A stretch of 64,000 nt of DNA from contig DLHF01000073.1 of NCBI GenBank assembly GCA_002483085.1, forward strand, positions 48,707 through 112,706, in the 5' to 3' direction. The translations under genes and the position numbers were made by a program. A model generated the notes under the pieces. It was not told where the DNA came from, did not search any database, and saw only the letters and a list, made by a program, of their open reading frames with translations. This document shows positions 1-8,886 of the stretch, one piece after another. Within the stretch, counting starts at the first letter, position 1. Every line of letters begins with the position of its first letter. The DNA is from Ignavibacteria bacterium UBA7675 (GTDB taxonomy: Bacteria > Bacteroidota > Ignavibacteria > Kapaibacteriales > UB7675).

Positions 1-46
1 GTGCGACCGGTGACAAGAAGAACGCAATAACAAAGACGCCCGAACC
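1..46 (+). repeat. Truncated right module of the dispersed intergenic repeat (copy J)
   Basis: The first 15 bases, GTGCGACCGGTGACA, are identical to the core of the right module seen at 24730, 40298 and, with one change, 37805 and 47928. The bases CAAAGACGCCCG at 32-43 also match the end of the copy at 40330. The window edge cuts the element. An alternative is that these bases are also the last codons of a preceding flagellar gene: the frame GTG CGA CCG ... CAA TAA ends at 30. Confidence 0.55.
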
Positions 47-73
47 CCAAATGCCCAACAACGCAACAGCAGT

Positions 74-964
74 ATGAGCGACTTTTCATCTCCTGTCAAT
101 ATCGACCAAGTGAGCAGCACAGAGCTCCACTTTCAGCGGTTGCAAAAGCTCCAGGAGCGCATTGCCGGTCCGTCGCCTGTGCTTAGCGACGAGCAGCGCA
201 CCGAGTTTGCAAAAGCAGCCAAGGGCTTTGAGTCGATGTTTGTCAACATGATGATGAAGCAAATGCGGGAGTCGATGTTAGAAAAAGACAAAGATGACGA
301 AGAGGGCGACCTGAGCTTTGGTGCCGACACGCTACAGGGCTACACCGATCTTCAATTTGCCGACCACGTTTCCTCTTCTGGCGGTATTGGCATTGCACAA
401 CAGGTGTACCAATACCTTACTCATGGCGAGAAGCTCCCTGTTACGACACAGTACCCGGGCGGCATTCTCCCCTCCTCGGAAAGCGCGCAGAAACCCATAC
501 CGCAGACGAGTGCAGCAGCGCCTGCCAACAATGCGCGGGGCAACTTTCTCGACCGTGTAGCTGACCGCTTGCAGCCATACGACGAAATCATCGCACGTGC
601 ATCCGAGCGCTATAATGTGCCGGTGCCGCTTATCAAAGGCATTATTACGGCGGAATCGGCTGGCAATCCACGAGCGCACTCAGGTGCAGGAGCCAAGGGC
701 CTGATGCAGCTTATGGACGCAACAGCAAAAGACCTCGGCGTGCGCGATTCCTACGACCCAGAGCAAAATATCATGGGCGGGACTAAATACATCAGTTCCA
801 TGCTCAACATGTTCGACAACGACCAGCGCACGGCTCTGGCTGCCTACAATGCAGGCCCGGGCAATGTGCAGAAGCACAATGGCATTCCCCCATTCCGCGA
901 GACCCAAGCGTATGTGCGTAATGTATTGCGCTATACCGCCCAATACGAAGAAACAGCTACATAA
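74..964 (+). CDS. flgJ: FlgJ-like flagellar rod-assembly protein with lytic transglycosylase domain
   Basis: Predicted two-domain periplasmic protein of 296 aa that caps the growing flagellar rod and cuts peptidoglycan so it can pass. Residues about 38-110 match the rod-binding domain (KAAKGFESMFVNMMMKQMR). Residues about 170-290 are an SLT-type (GH23) lytic transglycosylase with the catalytic glutamate in GIITAESAGNP (E194) and the downstream AYNAGPGNV motif. Enterobacterial FlgJ instead carries a GH73 glucosaminidase, so the muralytic half belongs to a different enzyme family. It is first of five flagellar genes on this strand. ATG 74 has no clear Shine-Dalgarno sequence. The family assignment is firm; the biochemical split between domains is inferred. 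Confidence 0.9.
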   Translation: MSDFSSPVNIDQVSSTELHFQRLQKLQERIAGPSPVLSDEQRTEFAKAAKGFESMFVNMMMKQMRESMLEKDKDDEEGDLSFGADTLQGYTDLQFADHVSSSGGIGIAQQVYQYLTHGEKLPVTTQYPGGILPSSESAQKPIPQTSAAAPANNARGNFLDRVADRLQPYDEIIARASERYNVPVPLIKGIITAESAGNPRAHSGAGAKGLMQLMDATAKDLGVRDSYDPEQNIMGGTKYISSMLNMFDNDQRTALAAYNAGPGNVQKHNGIPPFRETQAYVRNVLRYTAQYEETAT

Positions 965-1081
965 GCCACCCCAAAAAGGAAGCTTTGCAGCCGTGCGGCC
1001 TACACAGAAGAAACAATACGACAGATTTGATCATATTTTTTGCTTTATTTTTTCATGGTGCGTCCGATTATCAAAAGAGTT

Positions 1082-1537
1082 ATGGAAAACCGCATTAAAC
1101 TTCAGGATGAATTTCTTTCTTCTCTCACGCGCGAAGTACTGATATTAAAAGAACTTGTACAGAGCGCCGACGAGCAAAAGAACGCGCTGACACACTTCGA
1201 CACACAAAAGCTCGAAGTGGAAGTGCAGCGGCAAACGGGTCTTTCGGAACGGCTCCGCCAAATGGAGCGCCAGCGCATTTCTTCGCTCAGCGCCACGCTC
1301 GGCATCTCCTTTGCCGAAGCAGCCTCGGTGACAATGACCGAGCTCATGAGCCTGGTAAACGAAGAACAGCGCGAAGTGCTCAAAGCCATGCAAACGGAGT
1401 TTCGCCGCTATACCGCAAGCCTTCAGCAGTTGAATAGCCTCAACCGCCTGCTGACAGATCGTTCGAAAAAGTTCATCCAGGAGACGGTGCACATTTTGAC
1501 CAATGGCGGGATGCCATTGTATAATGTGAAAATCTAA
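1082..1537 (+). CDS. flgN: FlgN-type flagellar export chaperone
   Basis: 151-aa mostly helical protein, consistent in size and heptad-rich composition with FlgN, the cytoplasmic chaperone that holds hook-associated proteins FlgK and FlgL before export. No catalytic motif is present, and sequence identity in this family is generally low. Position carries much of the weight: it lies directly upstream of flgK and flgL, the standard location. I prefer ATG 1082, preceded by AAAAGAG, over in-frame starts at 1055 (ATG) and 1040 (TTG), which have no ribosome binding site and would add a poorly conserved extension. Confidence 0.8.
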   Translation: MENRIKLQDEFLSSLTREVLILKELVQSADEQKNALTHFDTQKLEVEVQRQTGLSERLRQMERQRISSLSATLGISFAEAASVTMTELMSLVNEEQREVLKAMQTEFRRYTASLQQLNSLNRLLTDRSKKFIQETVHILTNGGMPLYNVKI

Positions 1538-1571
1538 TCCGTTTTCTCTCATGTAACCAAGGACGGTTCGC

Positions 1572-3020
1572 ATGTCAGGGTTCAATGCTCTCGAAATCGG
1601 AAAGCGGTCGCTTCTTGCCCATCGCTTCGGGCTGGACGTTACCTCAAACAACATTGCCAATGTCAATACGCCCGGCTATTCGCGCCGGTCGGCGGTTCTC
1701 AAGGAGACAACTCCGGGGCTGACCGACATCGGGCTGATGGGTACCGGCGTGTATGTGGATCGCGTAGACCGCATGCACGAAGCGTTTTTCGACAGGGAAA
1801 TTCGCAACAACCTCTCGCGCCAGTCTGGCTACAACACCGATACACAAACCATTGATAGAATAGAAGCCTCGTTCAACGAATCCTCCGACTACGGGCTCGA
1901 CCAGTCCATTCGCTCCTTTTTCCAGTCATTCGAAGATCTCGCTCTGCGCCCTGAAAGCGTCGACAAGCGCAATATTGTGCTCAACTCCGCGCAAACGATG
2001 ATAGAGCAATTCCGGGCCACGGCACAGAGCCTGGCCACGCAGCGCGACGACACTAAGGGCCGTATCACCACGGGAGTGACCACGGTAAACGCCCTGTTAG
2101 GCAATATCGCAGAAATCAACAAAAACATTATCATTGGCAAAGCTCAGTCCGCCGATGATATCGCAACGCTGCTCGACCAACGCGACGTAGCGATTGAAGA
2201 ACTGTCGAAATTTGCGAATGTGCAGGTGACAATCGACGACGACGGGCTTGCGAATGTAGCCATCGGCGGCAATACTCTTGTCACGGGCACAATAGCCGGA
2301 AAGCTTGAGGCTCGCGAAACAATCGACCCTATCAGCAGCGAGCGCACGCTGAATCTCGTGCAGGTAAATGACAAGGGTGCTGCGGTTGTAACGCTCAATC
2401 CTACGTCTGGCGAAATGGCCAGTTTGCTGAAACACTACAACGTAACGCTGGACGGCAACGACTCAAGCGGTGGTTTCTCCGTTGTTGGCGAACTCAATTC
2501 CCTTGCAGATGCCATTGTAGACCATGTAAATACTATCAGCAATACAGGGTATGGCCTGAACGACTCCGGCCCTGCCCCACCCGGACGCAACTTCTTTACC
2601 CCGGCCACTGCTGCCGTTCCCGTAACAGCTATGACTATCTCGCTGGACGCAGCCATAGTAGACAACCCCGCCGACATTCCTACTGCCGACACAGCAGGCG
2701 CACCGGGCAACAACGTCGTGGCGCGACAAATCGCCGCTATCATGAACGACAATACATTTCTCAACAACGCGACCCCGGCGGAATTTTACTCATCCATCCT
2801 TACCCGTGTTGGCTCGATGGGCTCAGAAGCACGAAACGGCGCGACAACAACGGAGCTTATAGGCACACAGCTCGACGCCCAGCGCGAGTCGATCAATGGC
2901 GTAAGCCTAGATGAAGAAGCAGTAAACCTGATCAAATATCAAAAGGGATTCGAGGCGGCGGCGCGTATCATCAATACCACCAACGACATGCTCGGACTTA
3001 TTATCAACATGGGGCGATAG
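1572..3020 (+). CDS. flgK: Flagellar hook-associated protein 1
   Basis: 482-aa axial protein forming the first ring of the hook-filament junction. The N-terminus has the flagellar rod/hook signature (SLLAHRFGLDVTSNNIANVN TPGYSRR), and the C-terminus has the matching D0 helix (SLDEEAVNLIKYQKGFEAAA). The shared N/C helices with a variable centre are diagnostic of FlgK. Length is within the usual 450-650 aa range, toward the short side. The start is supported by AAGGA eight bases upstream of ATG 1572. It is exported by the flagellar type III apparatus, probably with the FlgN encoded upstream. The stop overlaps the ribosome binding site of flgL, so the two are translationally close. Confidence 0.95.
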   Translation: MSGFNALEIGKRSLLAHRFGLDVTSNNIANVNTPGYSRRSAVLKETTPGLTDIGLMGTGVYVDRVDRMHEAFFDREIRNNLSRQSGYNTDTQTIDRIEASFNESSDYGLDQSIRSFFQSFEDLALRPESVDKRNIVLNSAQTMIEQFRATAQSLATQRDDTKGRITTGVTTVNALLGNIAEINKNIIIGKAQSADDIATLLDQRDVAIEELSKFANVQVTIDDDGLANVAIGGNTLVTGTIAGKLEARETIDPISSERTLNLVQVNDKGAAVVTLNPTSGEMASLLKHYNVTLDGNDSSGGFSVVGELNSLADAIVDHVNTISNTGYGLNDSGPAPPGRNFFTPATAAVPVTAMTISLDAAIVDNPADIPTADTAGAPGNNVVARQIAAIMNDNTFLNNATPAEFYSSILTRVGSMGSEARNGATTTELIGTQLDAQRESINGVSLDEEAVNLIKYQKGFEAAARIINTTNDMLGLIINMGR

Positions 3021-3029
3021 GAGACTGAC

Positions 3030-4031
3030 ATGAGAATTACGCTAAATTCCTCGATGAACTCGTACCAGACAAATCTGAACTCGATCCGCTCGCGCTATGC
3101 CAAAGAACAGCAGCGCCTGACGACGCAAAAAAATATTCAGACGCCTTCCGATAGCCCGCACGACTTTTCGGAAATCAAGCGCCTGTCCAACACGATATCT
3201 CAGAACGAACGATATCGCAAAAACATCGAAGACGGTAGAACTGATGTGGATATCTACGAGGGAACGCTTCAGAACTTTACCGATACGCTGGTGCGCGCAA
3301 AGGACATTGTCAACGACGCTGTCAATCCTGCAAATTTCGACAAGGCATCAGTGCTCGGCAATAATCTCCGCAATGTGCTCGACGACCTCGTGAAAATTGC
3401 CAACTACGAATATGATGGGCGTTTTGCCTTCGCCGGTACACTGACTACGCGCAGTTCTATTACCCCCGTGGCACCTGCTACCAGTAATCTTCCCTTTGAG
3501 ATTGTCAAGGACCCCGGACTTGCCTCAACTTCCAACCCCGAAGGGCTAAACGTCGTATTCAAGGGCAACAACGAGGACCGCCTTGTAGCAACCAGCAGCA
3601 ATTCGACCGAGCGCATCAGCGTGCGCGCGAAGGATACATTTGGCACGGGCGGCACTTCTACGCTTCAGAATATTGTCGATATTTATAACTTGCTCGCGTA
3701 CAAGCAAGATGGAACAGCGCGCACACCTTCGGACGGGCTTGCAACCGACGAAGCGCGTTCACTTCAGGACAAACTGAAGCAGCTCGCCGATTCCGTCGAC
3801 GTCGTGAACTCCGAAGTAGGTCGATTAGGTGGTGTGGCAAATCGCATGGATGCACTCAACGACCAGATCACCTACGAGAATACGCGCCTGCGCGAACTCC
3901 GGTCGGGTCGCGAAGATGCTGATATTCCGGAAACAATTCTTAAACTCCGACGCGAGGAGACCGCCCTACAGGCCACACTTCAGATCGGTCCTGATATTAT
4001 CCAGCGTTCTCTTCTGGACTTTCTTAAATAA
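3030..4031 (+). CDS. flgL: Flagellar hook-associated protein 3
   Basis: 333-aa flagellin-like junction protein that joins FlgK to the filament. The N-terminus (MRITLNSSMNSYQTNLNSI) and following SRYAKEQQRLTTQKNIQTPSD segment fit the flagellin/FlgL N-terminal helix. The C-terminal segment has the matching coiled-coil helix (RREETALQATLQIGPDIIQ RSLLDFLK). The start lies 9 bases after the flgK stop, and AGGAG within that stop region acts as the ribosome binding site. No fliD or fliC is present in the window, so the filament genes must lie elsewhere. Confidence 0.93.
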   Translation: MRITLNSSMNSYQTNLNSIRSRYAKEQQRLTTQKNIQTPSDSPHDFSEIKRLSNTISQNERYRKNIEDGRTDVDIYEGTLQNFTDTLVRAKDIVNDAVNPANFDKASVLGNNLRNVLDDLVKIANYEYDGRFAFAGTLTTRSSITPVAPATSNLPFEIVKDPGLASTSNPEGLNVVFKGNNEDRLVATSSNSTERISVRAKDTFGTGGTSTLQNIVDIYNLLAYKQDGTARTPSDGLATDEARSLQDKLKQLADSVDVVNSEVGRLGGVANRMDALNDQITYENTRLRELRSGREDADIPETILKLRREETALQATLQIGPDIIQRSLLDFLK

Positions 4032-4098
4032 ACGCAAAGAACATCCGATATAGTCCGGACAGCTTGGATAAATGCAAACAGCTCCCTAACTTGCCTGT

Positions 4099-4923
4099 AT
4101 GAGAAACAGTACACTGATTGGCCTTGCGCTTGGATGTGTCGCGATCTTCGGGGCTTTTCTGCTCGAAGGCGGCAGTCTTTCATCGCTCTTTCTTCCTCCA
4201 GCTCTGCTCATCGTTATCGGTGGCACCTTTGCAGCGGCACTCATTGGTTCGTCGCTCACGCATATAGCTCGCCTTCCGCGATTTATAGCACTGGCTCTTT
4301 TTCCTCCGAACTACGACCCCGTGCAAACTATCGAGATGATTGTGGGCTTTTCGGTAACGGCTCGCCGCGAAGGTCTGCTGTCGCTGGAGCGACGCCTTGC
4401 CAACCTCGAACATCCCTATCTTCGCAAGCTGTTTCAATATGCTGTGGACGGCGTCGACCCCCAATCTCTGCGCCAAATTGCAGAAAACGAGCTTTATTTT
4501 ATTGGCGAGCGACATCAGTCCAACATCCAGTTATTTGTAAAAATGGGCGGATACTCTCCTACAATGGGCATTATCGGCACAGTGATGGGGCTTATAGCAA
4601 CACTTGGTGCAGTTGGCGGCGACCCAAGCGACCTCATACGCCACATCGCTTCGGCATTTATCGCGACGCTGTGGGGTATTTTTATGGCAAATATTGTCTG
4701 GTTGCCGCTCGGCGATAAACTGCGCACGCTGCACGAACAAGAAATGCAAATACTGCACATGATGGTAGAAGGCGTCGTGGCAGTGCAGCTCGGTGAAATT
4801 CCTTCGGTCATTCGCGCTCATCTTATCAGCGTACTGCCAATCGAAGAGCAGCAGCGCTATCTCACCCCTTCCCAGTCCGCTGCTCCCGTTGCGTCCAAGA
4901 AAGACGCTGTTGTAACGGAGTAA
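4099..4923 (+). CDS. motA: Flagellar motor stator protein MotA
   Basis: 274-aa inner-membrane protein of the MotA/TolQ/ExbB superfamily. Hydrophobic segments near residues 5-22, 30-50, 150-175 and 185-205 fit the four-helix MotA layout with a large cytoplasmic loop between helices 2 and 3. The motif GGYSPTMGIIGTVMGL contains the conserved proline and glycine-rich helix that lines the ion channel. MotA normally works with MotB in a 5:2 complex, but no motB follows: the next gene is an EamA transporter with its own promoter. ATG 4099 lacks a strong ribosome binding site. Identity as MotA rather than ExbB is supported by length, loop architecture and flagellar context. Confidence 0.9.
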   Translation: MRNSTLIGLALGCVAIFGAFLLEGGSLSSLFLPPALLIVIGGTFAAALIGSSLTHIARLPRFIALALFPPNYDPVQTIEMIVGFSVTARREGLLSLERRLANLEHPYLRKLFQYAVDGVDPQSLRQIAENELYFIGERHQSNIQLFVKMGGYSPTMGIIGTVMGLIATLGAVGGDPSDLIRHIASAFIATLWGIFMANIVWLPLGDKLRTLHEQEMQILHMMVEGVVAVQLGEIPSVIRAHLISVLPIEEQQRYLTPSQSAAPVASKKDAVVTE

Positions 4924-4934
4924 ATGGGCGTCAT

Positions 4935-4966
4935 TTTGTCGATTGTCCACTATAGTAGTACTTTTG
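4935..4966 (+). promoter_or_regulatory. Bacteroidota-type promoter for the EamA gene
   Basis: TTTG at 4935-4938 and TACTTTTG at 4959-4966 are separated by 20 bases, a good match to the Bacteroidetes primary sigma consensus (TTTG, about 19 bases, TAnnTTTG). The -7 element ends 33 bases before ATG 5000. It separates the EamA gene from the flagellar run. Confidence 0.5.
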
Positions 4967-4999
4967 TGCAATCGCCTTTTCCACTCTGTGAGGTGATCC

Positions 5000-5413
5000 A
5001 TGTGGTGGTTTTATGCTCTCTTATCCGCTCTCTTTGCGTCCTTCACGGCCATTACAGCCAAGATTGGAGTGAAAGATATAGACACCAATCTGGCAACAGC
5101 ACTAAGAACAGCCGTTATTCTTGTTATCGCTTGGGGTATTGTGGCTGTGCAGGGGCACCTGAAAGACATCGGTTCTATTTCCACAAGAAATCTCGTTTTT
5201 CTCGGCATTTCCGGAGTCTGCACGGGACTATCATGGCTTTGTTACTTCAAAGCTCTGCAACTAGGCAAAGTATCGCAGGTTGCGCCGGTCGACAAAGCCA
5301 GCCTTGCCCTTACACTTCTGTTGTCGGTTGTTATCCTTGGGGAGCCAATGACGCTAAAAGAGATCATCGCAGGTGGCTTTATTCTAACAGGCACATTGCT
5401 GTTTATTCTATAA
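5000..5413 (+). CDS. Single-domain EamA family (DMT) small-molecule transporter
   Basis: 137-aa integral membrane protein made of one EamA domain with about five hydrophobic helices. Most drug/metabolite transporters carry two such domains in about 290 aa; half-size members are known and are thought to act as dimers. The conserved closing segment (PVDKASLALTLLLSVVILGE) is clear. Substrate cannot be predicted. The start is well set: GAGGTGAT lies just upstream of ATG 5000, and a Bacteroidota-type promoter precedes it. Confidence 0.85.
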   Translation: MWWFYALLSALFASFTAITAKIGVKDIDTNLATALRTAVILVIAWGIVAVQGHLKDIGSISTRNLVFLGISGVCTGLSWLCYFKALQLGKVSQVAPVDKASLALTLLLSVVILGEPMTLKEIIAGGFILTGTLLFIL

Positions 5414-5620
5414 GTGGTCGAACATTTGAGAATAGAAGGCATCATACACCTGCATCAGCGCGAGAATATGCGATGAGAGCCGAACAATCAATCACGCAGC
5501 GGGCGTCCTGGCATCGTTCTTACGATAACGGTAACGCGGTGCGGAGACCAGAGCAAGGACAGAGGCCGAAGCGCGTATCACCCCACTTCAAACGCCAATA
5601 CAGCTACATCACGATAGCTA

Positions 5621-6895
5621 TCACATCAGGCACCGCACCATATACAACCGCTGATTGATACGCCCCAACATTTCGTAGGCGCGATTGCGGCGATTATAGC
5701 GCACTGGCGACATTTCATCCACAATCATTCCCGACGAAACGTAGTCCGACGTATATTTCCGCACAGCGAGCGACGCCGAGCTTACGTATGCAAACGTAGT
5801 AGTAGCGGGGTCGATAGCAAAAGGGCGGCTGAGGTCATACGCTGTTTTCAGCGGATACTGTCGCCCGTCGATTGACATCGAACACTCAATTTCGCAGGTC
5901 ATGTACACTAAGTAGTCGCCACTCCACGAGAACAGCGGTGGCGAACTGGTAAAGGTCGTTGCATACCGAGTGCCATTGTACACCACATACGGTTTTGCCT
6001 GATCGACAGCATTATAGGCGTACATCGCCAGCGTAGGATGCAGCGTTAGGTTCATAATTTTGTCGTAGGTCTCGCCAATGCGCGGCTCGTAGTAGTCATC
6101 AGAAATAAGCACCACCACCGAATTTGTCTGATAAGAACCGACAAACGCAGCAATAGTACCTGCCAGATTAATTTTCGCCTCGGAAAATCCGCTGAAGCCG
6201 CCTGTAATTTCCTCTTCGTTTTTGTACAGCCTCCACTGCCTTCCTAAGCGTGCTCCATAGAGAAAAGCGCCATCGTACCAGAAACCGACTGGAGCAATTT
6301 CGTCGAACACAAGGCTTTCCCGACCTTCCACGCTTACGACTTCCCCGCCGCTGCGTTCGCCTACATAAGCGCGTCTGCGCCCATTATTGCTCATAAGATA
6401 CTCTCCCTTTTTTTTCAGAAGCGGGAGAGGTGTTCCCACGGGTTTCAGATGTACTTTCCCAGTGCCTTCGTTCGTTTCGACTTCAAAGCTGACAATCCAA
6501 GCTTCATCACCCCGGTAGCCCACAAACGAAAGGATGCGGGAATCGAGCGAAAAGCGGGGTTCTTCCGCCGTATTATACTGCAACGGTATTTCCTCACCAT
6601 CGACAAGGATATGCCACTGGCTATCGCGAATACCTAAGGCTGCCCACAACTCTCCATCGGGCGAGAACACCGGGGCAAGCAGCTTTTCATACACTCCACT
6701 TTGCCTTCCATTTACCACGAGCCGGAAACGCTCTGTAAACGGCTGGGTAATAGCCCACCAGTTCGAGGTCGTGTCCATCCCGTAGGTGACTAATGTTTCG
6801 CTGCCACCGAGCAGTTCAGTATCGGTAAATTTCTGTGCCTGAGCCCCGGTAGTGCACATCACAGCCAACAACAGCAATATCGAAAAGAAGTACAT
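5621..6895 (-). CDS. Exported beta-propeller-like protein of unknown function
   Basis: 424-aa protein with a clear signal peptide (MYFFSILLLLAVMC, cleavage likely after AQA). The mature part is built of repeated beta-rich units, several containing S-P-D-G-type turns (PVFSPDGELWAALG, PRFSLDSRILSFVG) resembling TolB/PD40 propeller blades. I recognise no catalytic motif. The start at 6895 is supported by AGGAGG eight bases upstream; an in-frame ATG ten codons earlier (6925) would bury the signal peptide behind a charged extension. No T9SS sorting domain is visible, so a periplasmic or outer-membrane-associated location is inferred. Confidence 0.75.
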   Translation of the reverse strand: MYFFSILLLLAVMCTTGAQAQKFTDTELLGGSETLVTYGMDTTSNWWAITQPFTERFRLVVNGRQSGVYEKLLAPVFSPDGELWAALGIRDSQWHILVDGEEIPLQYNTAEEPRFSLDSRILSFVGYRGDEAWIVSFEVETNEGTGKVHLKPVGTPLPLLKKKGEYLMSNNGRRRAYVGERSGGEVVSVEGRESLVFDEIAPVGFWYDGAFLYGARLGRQWRLYKNEEEITGGFSGFSEAKINLAGTIAAFVGSYQTNSVVVLISDDYYEPRIGETYDKIMNLTLHPTLAMYAYNAVDQAKPYVVYNGTRYATTFTSSPPLFSWSGDYLVYMTCEIECSMSIDGRQYPLKTAYDLSRPFAIDPATTTFAYVSSASLAVRKYTSDYVSSGMIVDEMSPVRYNRRNRAYEMLGRINQRLYMVRCLM

Positions 6896-6938
6896 GCAGG
6901 TCCTCCTGGTAATTTCGCATTCCATTCTGGTCTGGCCG

Positions 6939-6980
6939 AAAAACGAAAAAGCTCATATATCGGGTACAATATATGAGCTT
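6939..6980 (-). terminator. Intrinsic terminator of sucC
   Basis: Perfect 12-bp inverted repeat AAGCTCATATAT (6949-6960) and ATATATGAGCTT (6969-6980) with an 8-base loop. Reading the minus strand, the stem is followed by TTTTT-CG-TTTTT. It lies 47 bases past the sucC stop, before the exported-protein gene. Confidence 0.85.
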
Positions 6981-7026
6981 ATCTTTTACAGCTAAGAGCA
7001 GCTATCCGGGCAACCGGATATACCGA

Positions 7027-8271
7027 TTAGTTCATCGAAGCGATGGTCTGGGTTACTTTCGAAGCGGCATCTTCCAGAGTAGAAGCCACAGCAAATTGCA
7101 GACCCGACGCCTCAAGGATAGCGCGAGCTTCTACAGCATTTGTACCTTCGAGGCGAACAATCACTGGTACAGTAACGTGTACTTTTTCCATAGCCTGAAG
7201 AATACCATTCGCCACGCGGTCGCAGCGCACGATACCGCCAAAGATATTGATAAGCACAGCTTTTACATGCTCATCGCTCAGCATAATGCGGAAAGCATTC
7301 GCGATGCGCTCCACATTAGCTCCTCCCCCTACGTCCAGAAAGTTGGCTGGCTGCCCACCGGCGAGCTTAATCATATCCATCGTAGCCATAGCCAGACCAG
7401 CACCATTCACCATACAGCCCACATTACCATCGAGCTTAATATAATTGAGATCGTACTTAGAAGCCTCGATCTCTAACGGGTCTTCCTCATTGAGATCGCG
7501 CAGTTCGGCGAACTCTCTATGGCGGTACAAAGCATTGCTGTCAAAGCCCATTTTACAGTCCAGAGCCAGAAAAGTGTTGCTGGTCGTAAGGACGAGCGGA
7601 TTCACTTCAAGCATTGCACAATCCAGAGCGCGATAAGCTTTGTACAGCTTCTGGATAAACACAACGAAGCTCTTAAACGCATCACCGGAGAGGCCGAGCT
7701 TAAAAGCGAGGCTACGCGCTTGGAACGGCTGGAATCCAGTTGTAGGATTCACAATTTCCTTCAGGATTTTTTCCGGTGTGTGCTCGGCAACTTCTTCGAT
7801 GTCCATACCACCTTCGGTAGACACCATAAGCAGATCGCACGAGGTTTGGCGGTCGAGCAGAATACTTACATAGTATTCTTTAGCAATACCCACACCCTCT
7901 TCTACGAGCATGCGGCTTACTACTTTACCCTCGGCACCGGTTTGTATAGTAACGAGTTTGTTGCCCATTGTACGCAGAGCAACTTGGTAGGCTTTATCAG
8001 CGATATTGCCTTCGCGGATCACATTTACACCGCGCACCACCTTGCCTTCGAACTGCACGGGCTCGTGAGTGTCGATATCGACTACTTCGCCTTTGCCGCG
8101 TCCGCCTGCATGGATTTGTGATTTCAGTACGATAGTACCTACTCCCTGGCTGGCAAATTCTTCATACACTGTTTTCCCGGCTTCTTCGGGAGAGTGGACA
8201 ACAAAGCCGCGGGGTACCGGCACATCAAAACGGCGCAGCAGTTCCTTCGCCTGATACTCGTGAATATTCAT
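7027..8271 (-). CDS. sucC: Succinyl-CoA synthetase (ADP-forming) beta subunit
   Basis: 414-aa TCA-cycle enzyme subunit that converts succinyl-CoA, ADP and phosphate to succinate and ATP with SucD. N-terminal ATP-grasp start MNIHEYQAKELLRRF is diagnostic, followed by IHAGGRGKGEV (nucleotide binding), CAMLEVNPLV, and the C-terminal half with NVGCMVNGAGLAMATMD and ANFLDVGGGAN. It is about 25 aa longer than the E. coli protein. GAAGG precedes ATG 8271. No sucD is adjacent; the alpha subunit must be encoded elsewhere. The product could share the succinyl-CoA pool with the methylmalonyl-CoA mutase encoded at 37969. Confidence 0.96.
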   Translation of the reverse strand: MNIHEYQAKELLRRFDVPVPRGFVVHSPEEAGKTVYEEFASQGVGTIVLKSQIHAGGRGKGEVVDIDTHEPVQFEGKVVRGVNVIREGNIADKAYQVALRTMGNKLVTIQTGAEGKVVSRMLVEEGVGIAKEYYVSILLDRQTSCDLLMVSTEGGMDIEEVAEHTPEKILKEIVNPTTGFQPFQARSLAFKLGLSGDAFKSFVVFIQKLYKAYRALDCAMLEVNPLVLTTSNTFLALDCKMGFDSNALYRHREFAELRDLNEEDPLEIEASKYDLNYIKLDGNVGCMVNGAGLAMATMDMIKLAGGQPANFLDVGGGANVERIANAFRIMLSDEHVKAVLINIFGGIVRCDRVANGILQAMEKVHVTVPVIVRLEGTNAVEARAILEASGLQFAVASTLEDAASKVTQTIASMN

Positions 8272-8343
8272 TCAGCACCTTCAGTAATGTATAGAGGAGA
8301 CTCTTGCTCAGCGTTTATTCGGCATACGACACCGAACAGCATG

Positions 8344-8375
8344 CAAAAATATTAAAATTCACAGCAGCCACCAAA
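8344..8375 (-). promoter_or_regulatory. Bacteroidota-type promoter for sucC
   Basis: On the minus strand TTTG (8375-8372) is followed after 20 bases by TATTTTTG (8351-8344), an exact fit to TAnnTTTG. It lies about 72 bases upstream of the sucC start and repeats the N20 spacing seen at 4935 and 32806. Confidence 0.5.
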
Positions 8376-8390
8376 TTCCGTCTGTTTATT

Positions 8391-8445
8391 ATAGCACAAC
8401 AGTGCTATCAAAACACAGCGGGATGCTCCTTTCGGAACACCCCGC
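8391..8445 (-). terminator. Probable terminator pair after the small lipoprotein gene
   Basis: An imperfect 12-bp stem GCGGGATGCTCC / GGAACACCCCGC (8418-8445) is followed on the minus strand by TGTGTTTTG. A second perfect 7-bp stem ATAGCAC / GTGCTAT sits at 8391-8408. Both are downstream of the gene ending at 8491. Confidence 0.55.
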
Positions 8446-8490
8446 GATAAGAATTTTTCCACGAATTCGCGACAGAAGAGAAGCCCAGTA

Positions 8491-8886
8491 TTAGGGGCGC
8501 TGGGGTTTCTTAGCCGTTGTGTTCGTAGGGCTTTCGGTTTTCACCGGCTCGTTGGTCGTCGGTGCAGCCGTGCTTGTATTGTCTTCGCGCTGCGGCTTTT
8601 TCGTACCCGTATTTCCGTCAGGACTGGTATGCATTTCCTTATTTGTCGACTGGGTTTTGGTACCTTTGCGACCGCTTGCTGCTTTTCCAGAGTCCGGATC
8701 CATTACTTTGACTTCTGTACCTGTGCCTGCCGTATCAATCACAAGTGTGTCTACATTAGCCGGAGGCATGAGGGTATCAACAACTGCTGGCTCCTGTTCG
8801 GGCACTTCTTCTTTTTTTTCGCAACTTGTGAAAGAAATAGTACCGACTACAAGAAATGCTGTCAGTGGCATGATAAGGCGTTTCAT
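8491..8886 (-). CDS. Small low-complexity lipoprotein
   Basis: 131-aa predicted lipoprotein. The signal peptide MKRLIMPLTAFLVVGTIS ends in the lipobox FTSC, giving an acylated cysteine at about residue 22. The remainder is rich in Thr, Pro, Lys, Glu and Asn with no predicted fold (for example TNKEMHTSPDGNTGTKKPQR), and probably forms a flexible periplasmic tether. AAGGA lies upstream of ATG 8886. No family is recognised. Confidence 0.75.
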   Translation of the reverse strand: MKRLIMPLTAFLVVGTISFTSCEKKEEVPEQEPAVVDTLMPPANVDTLVIDTAGTGTEVKVMDPDSGKAASGRKGTKTQSTNKEMHTSPDGNTGTKKPQREDNTSTAAPTTNEPVKTESPTNTTAKKPQRP

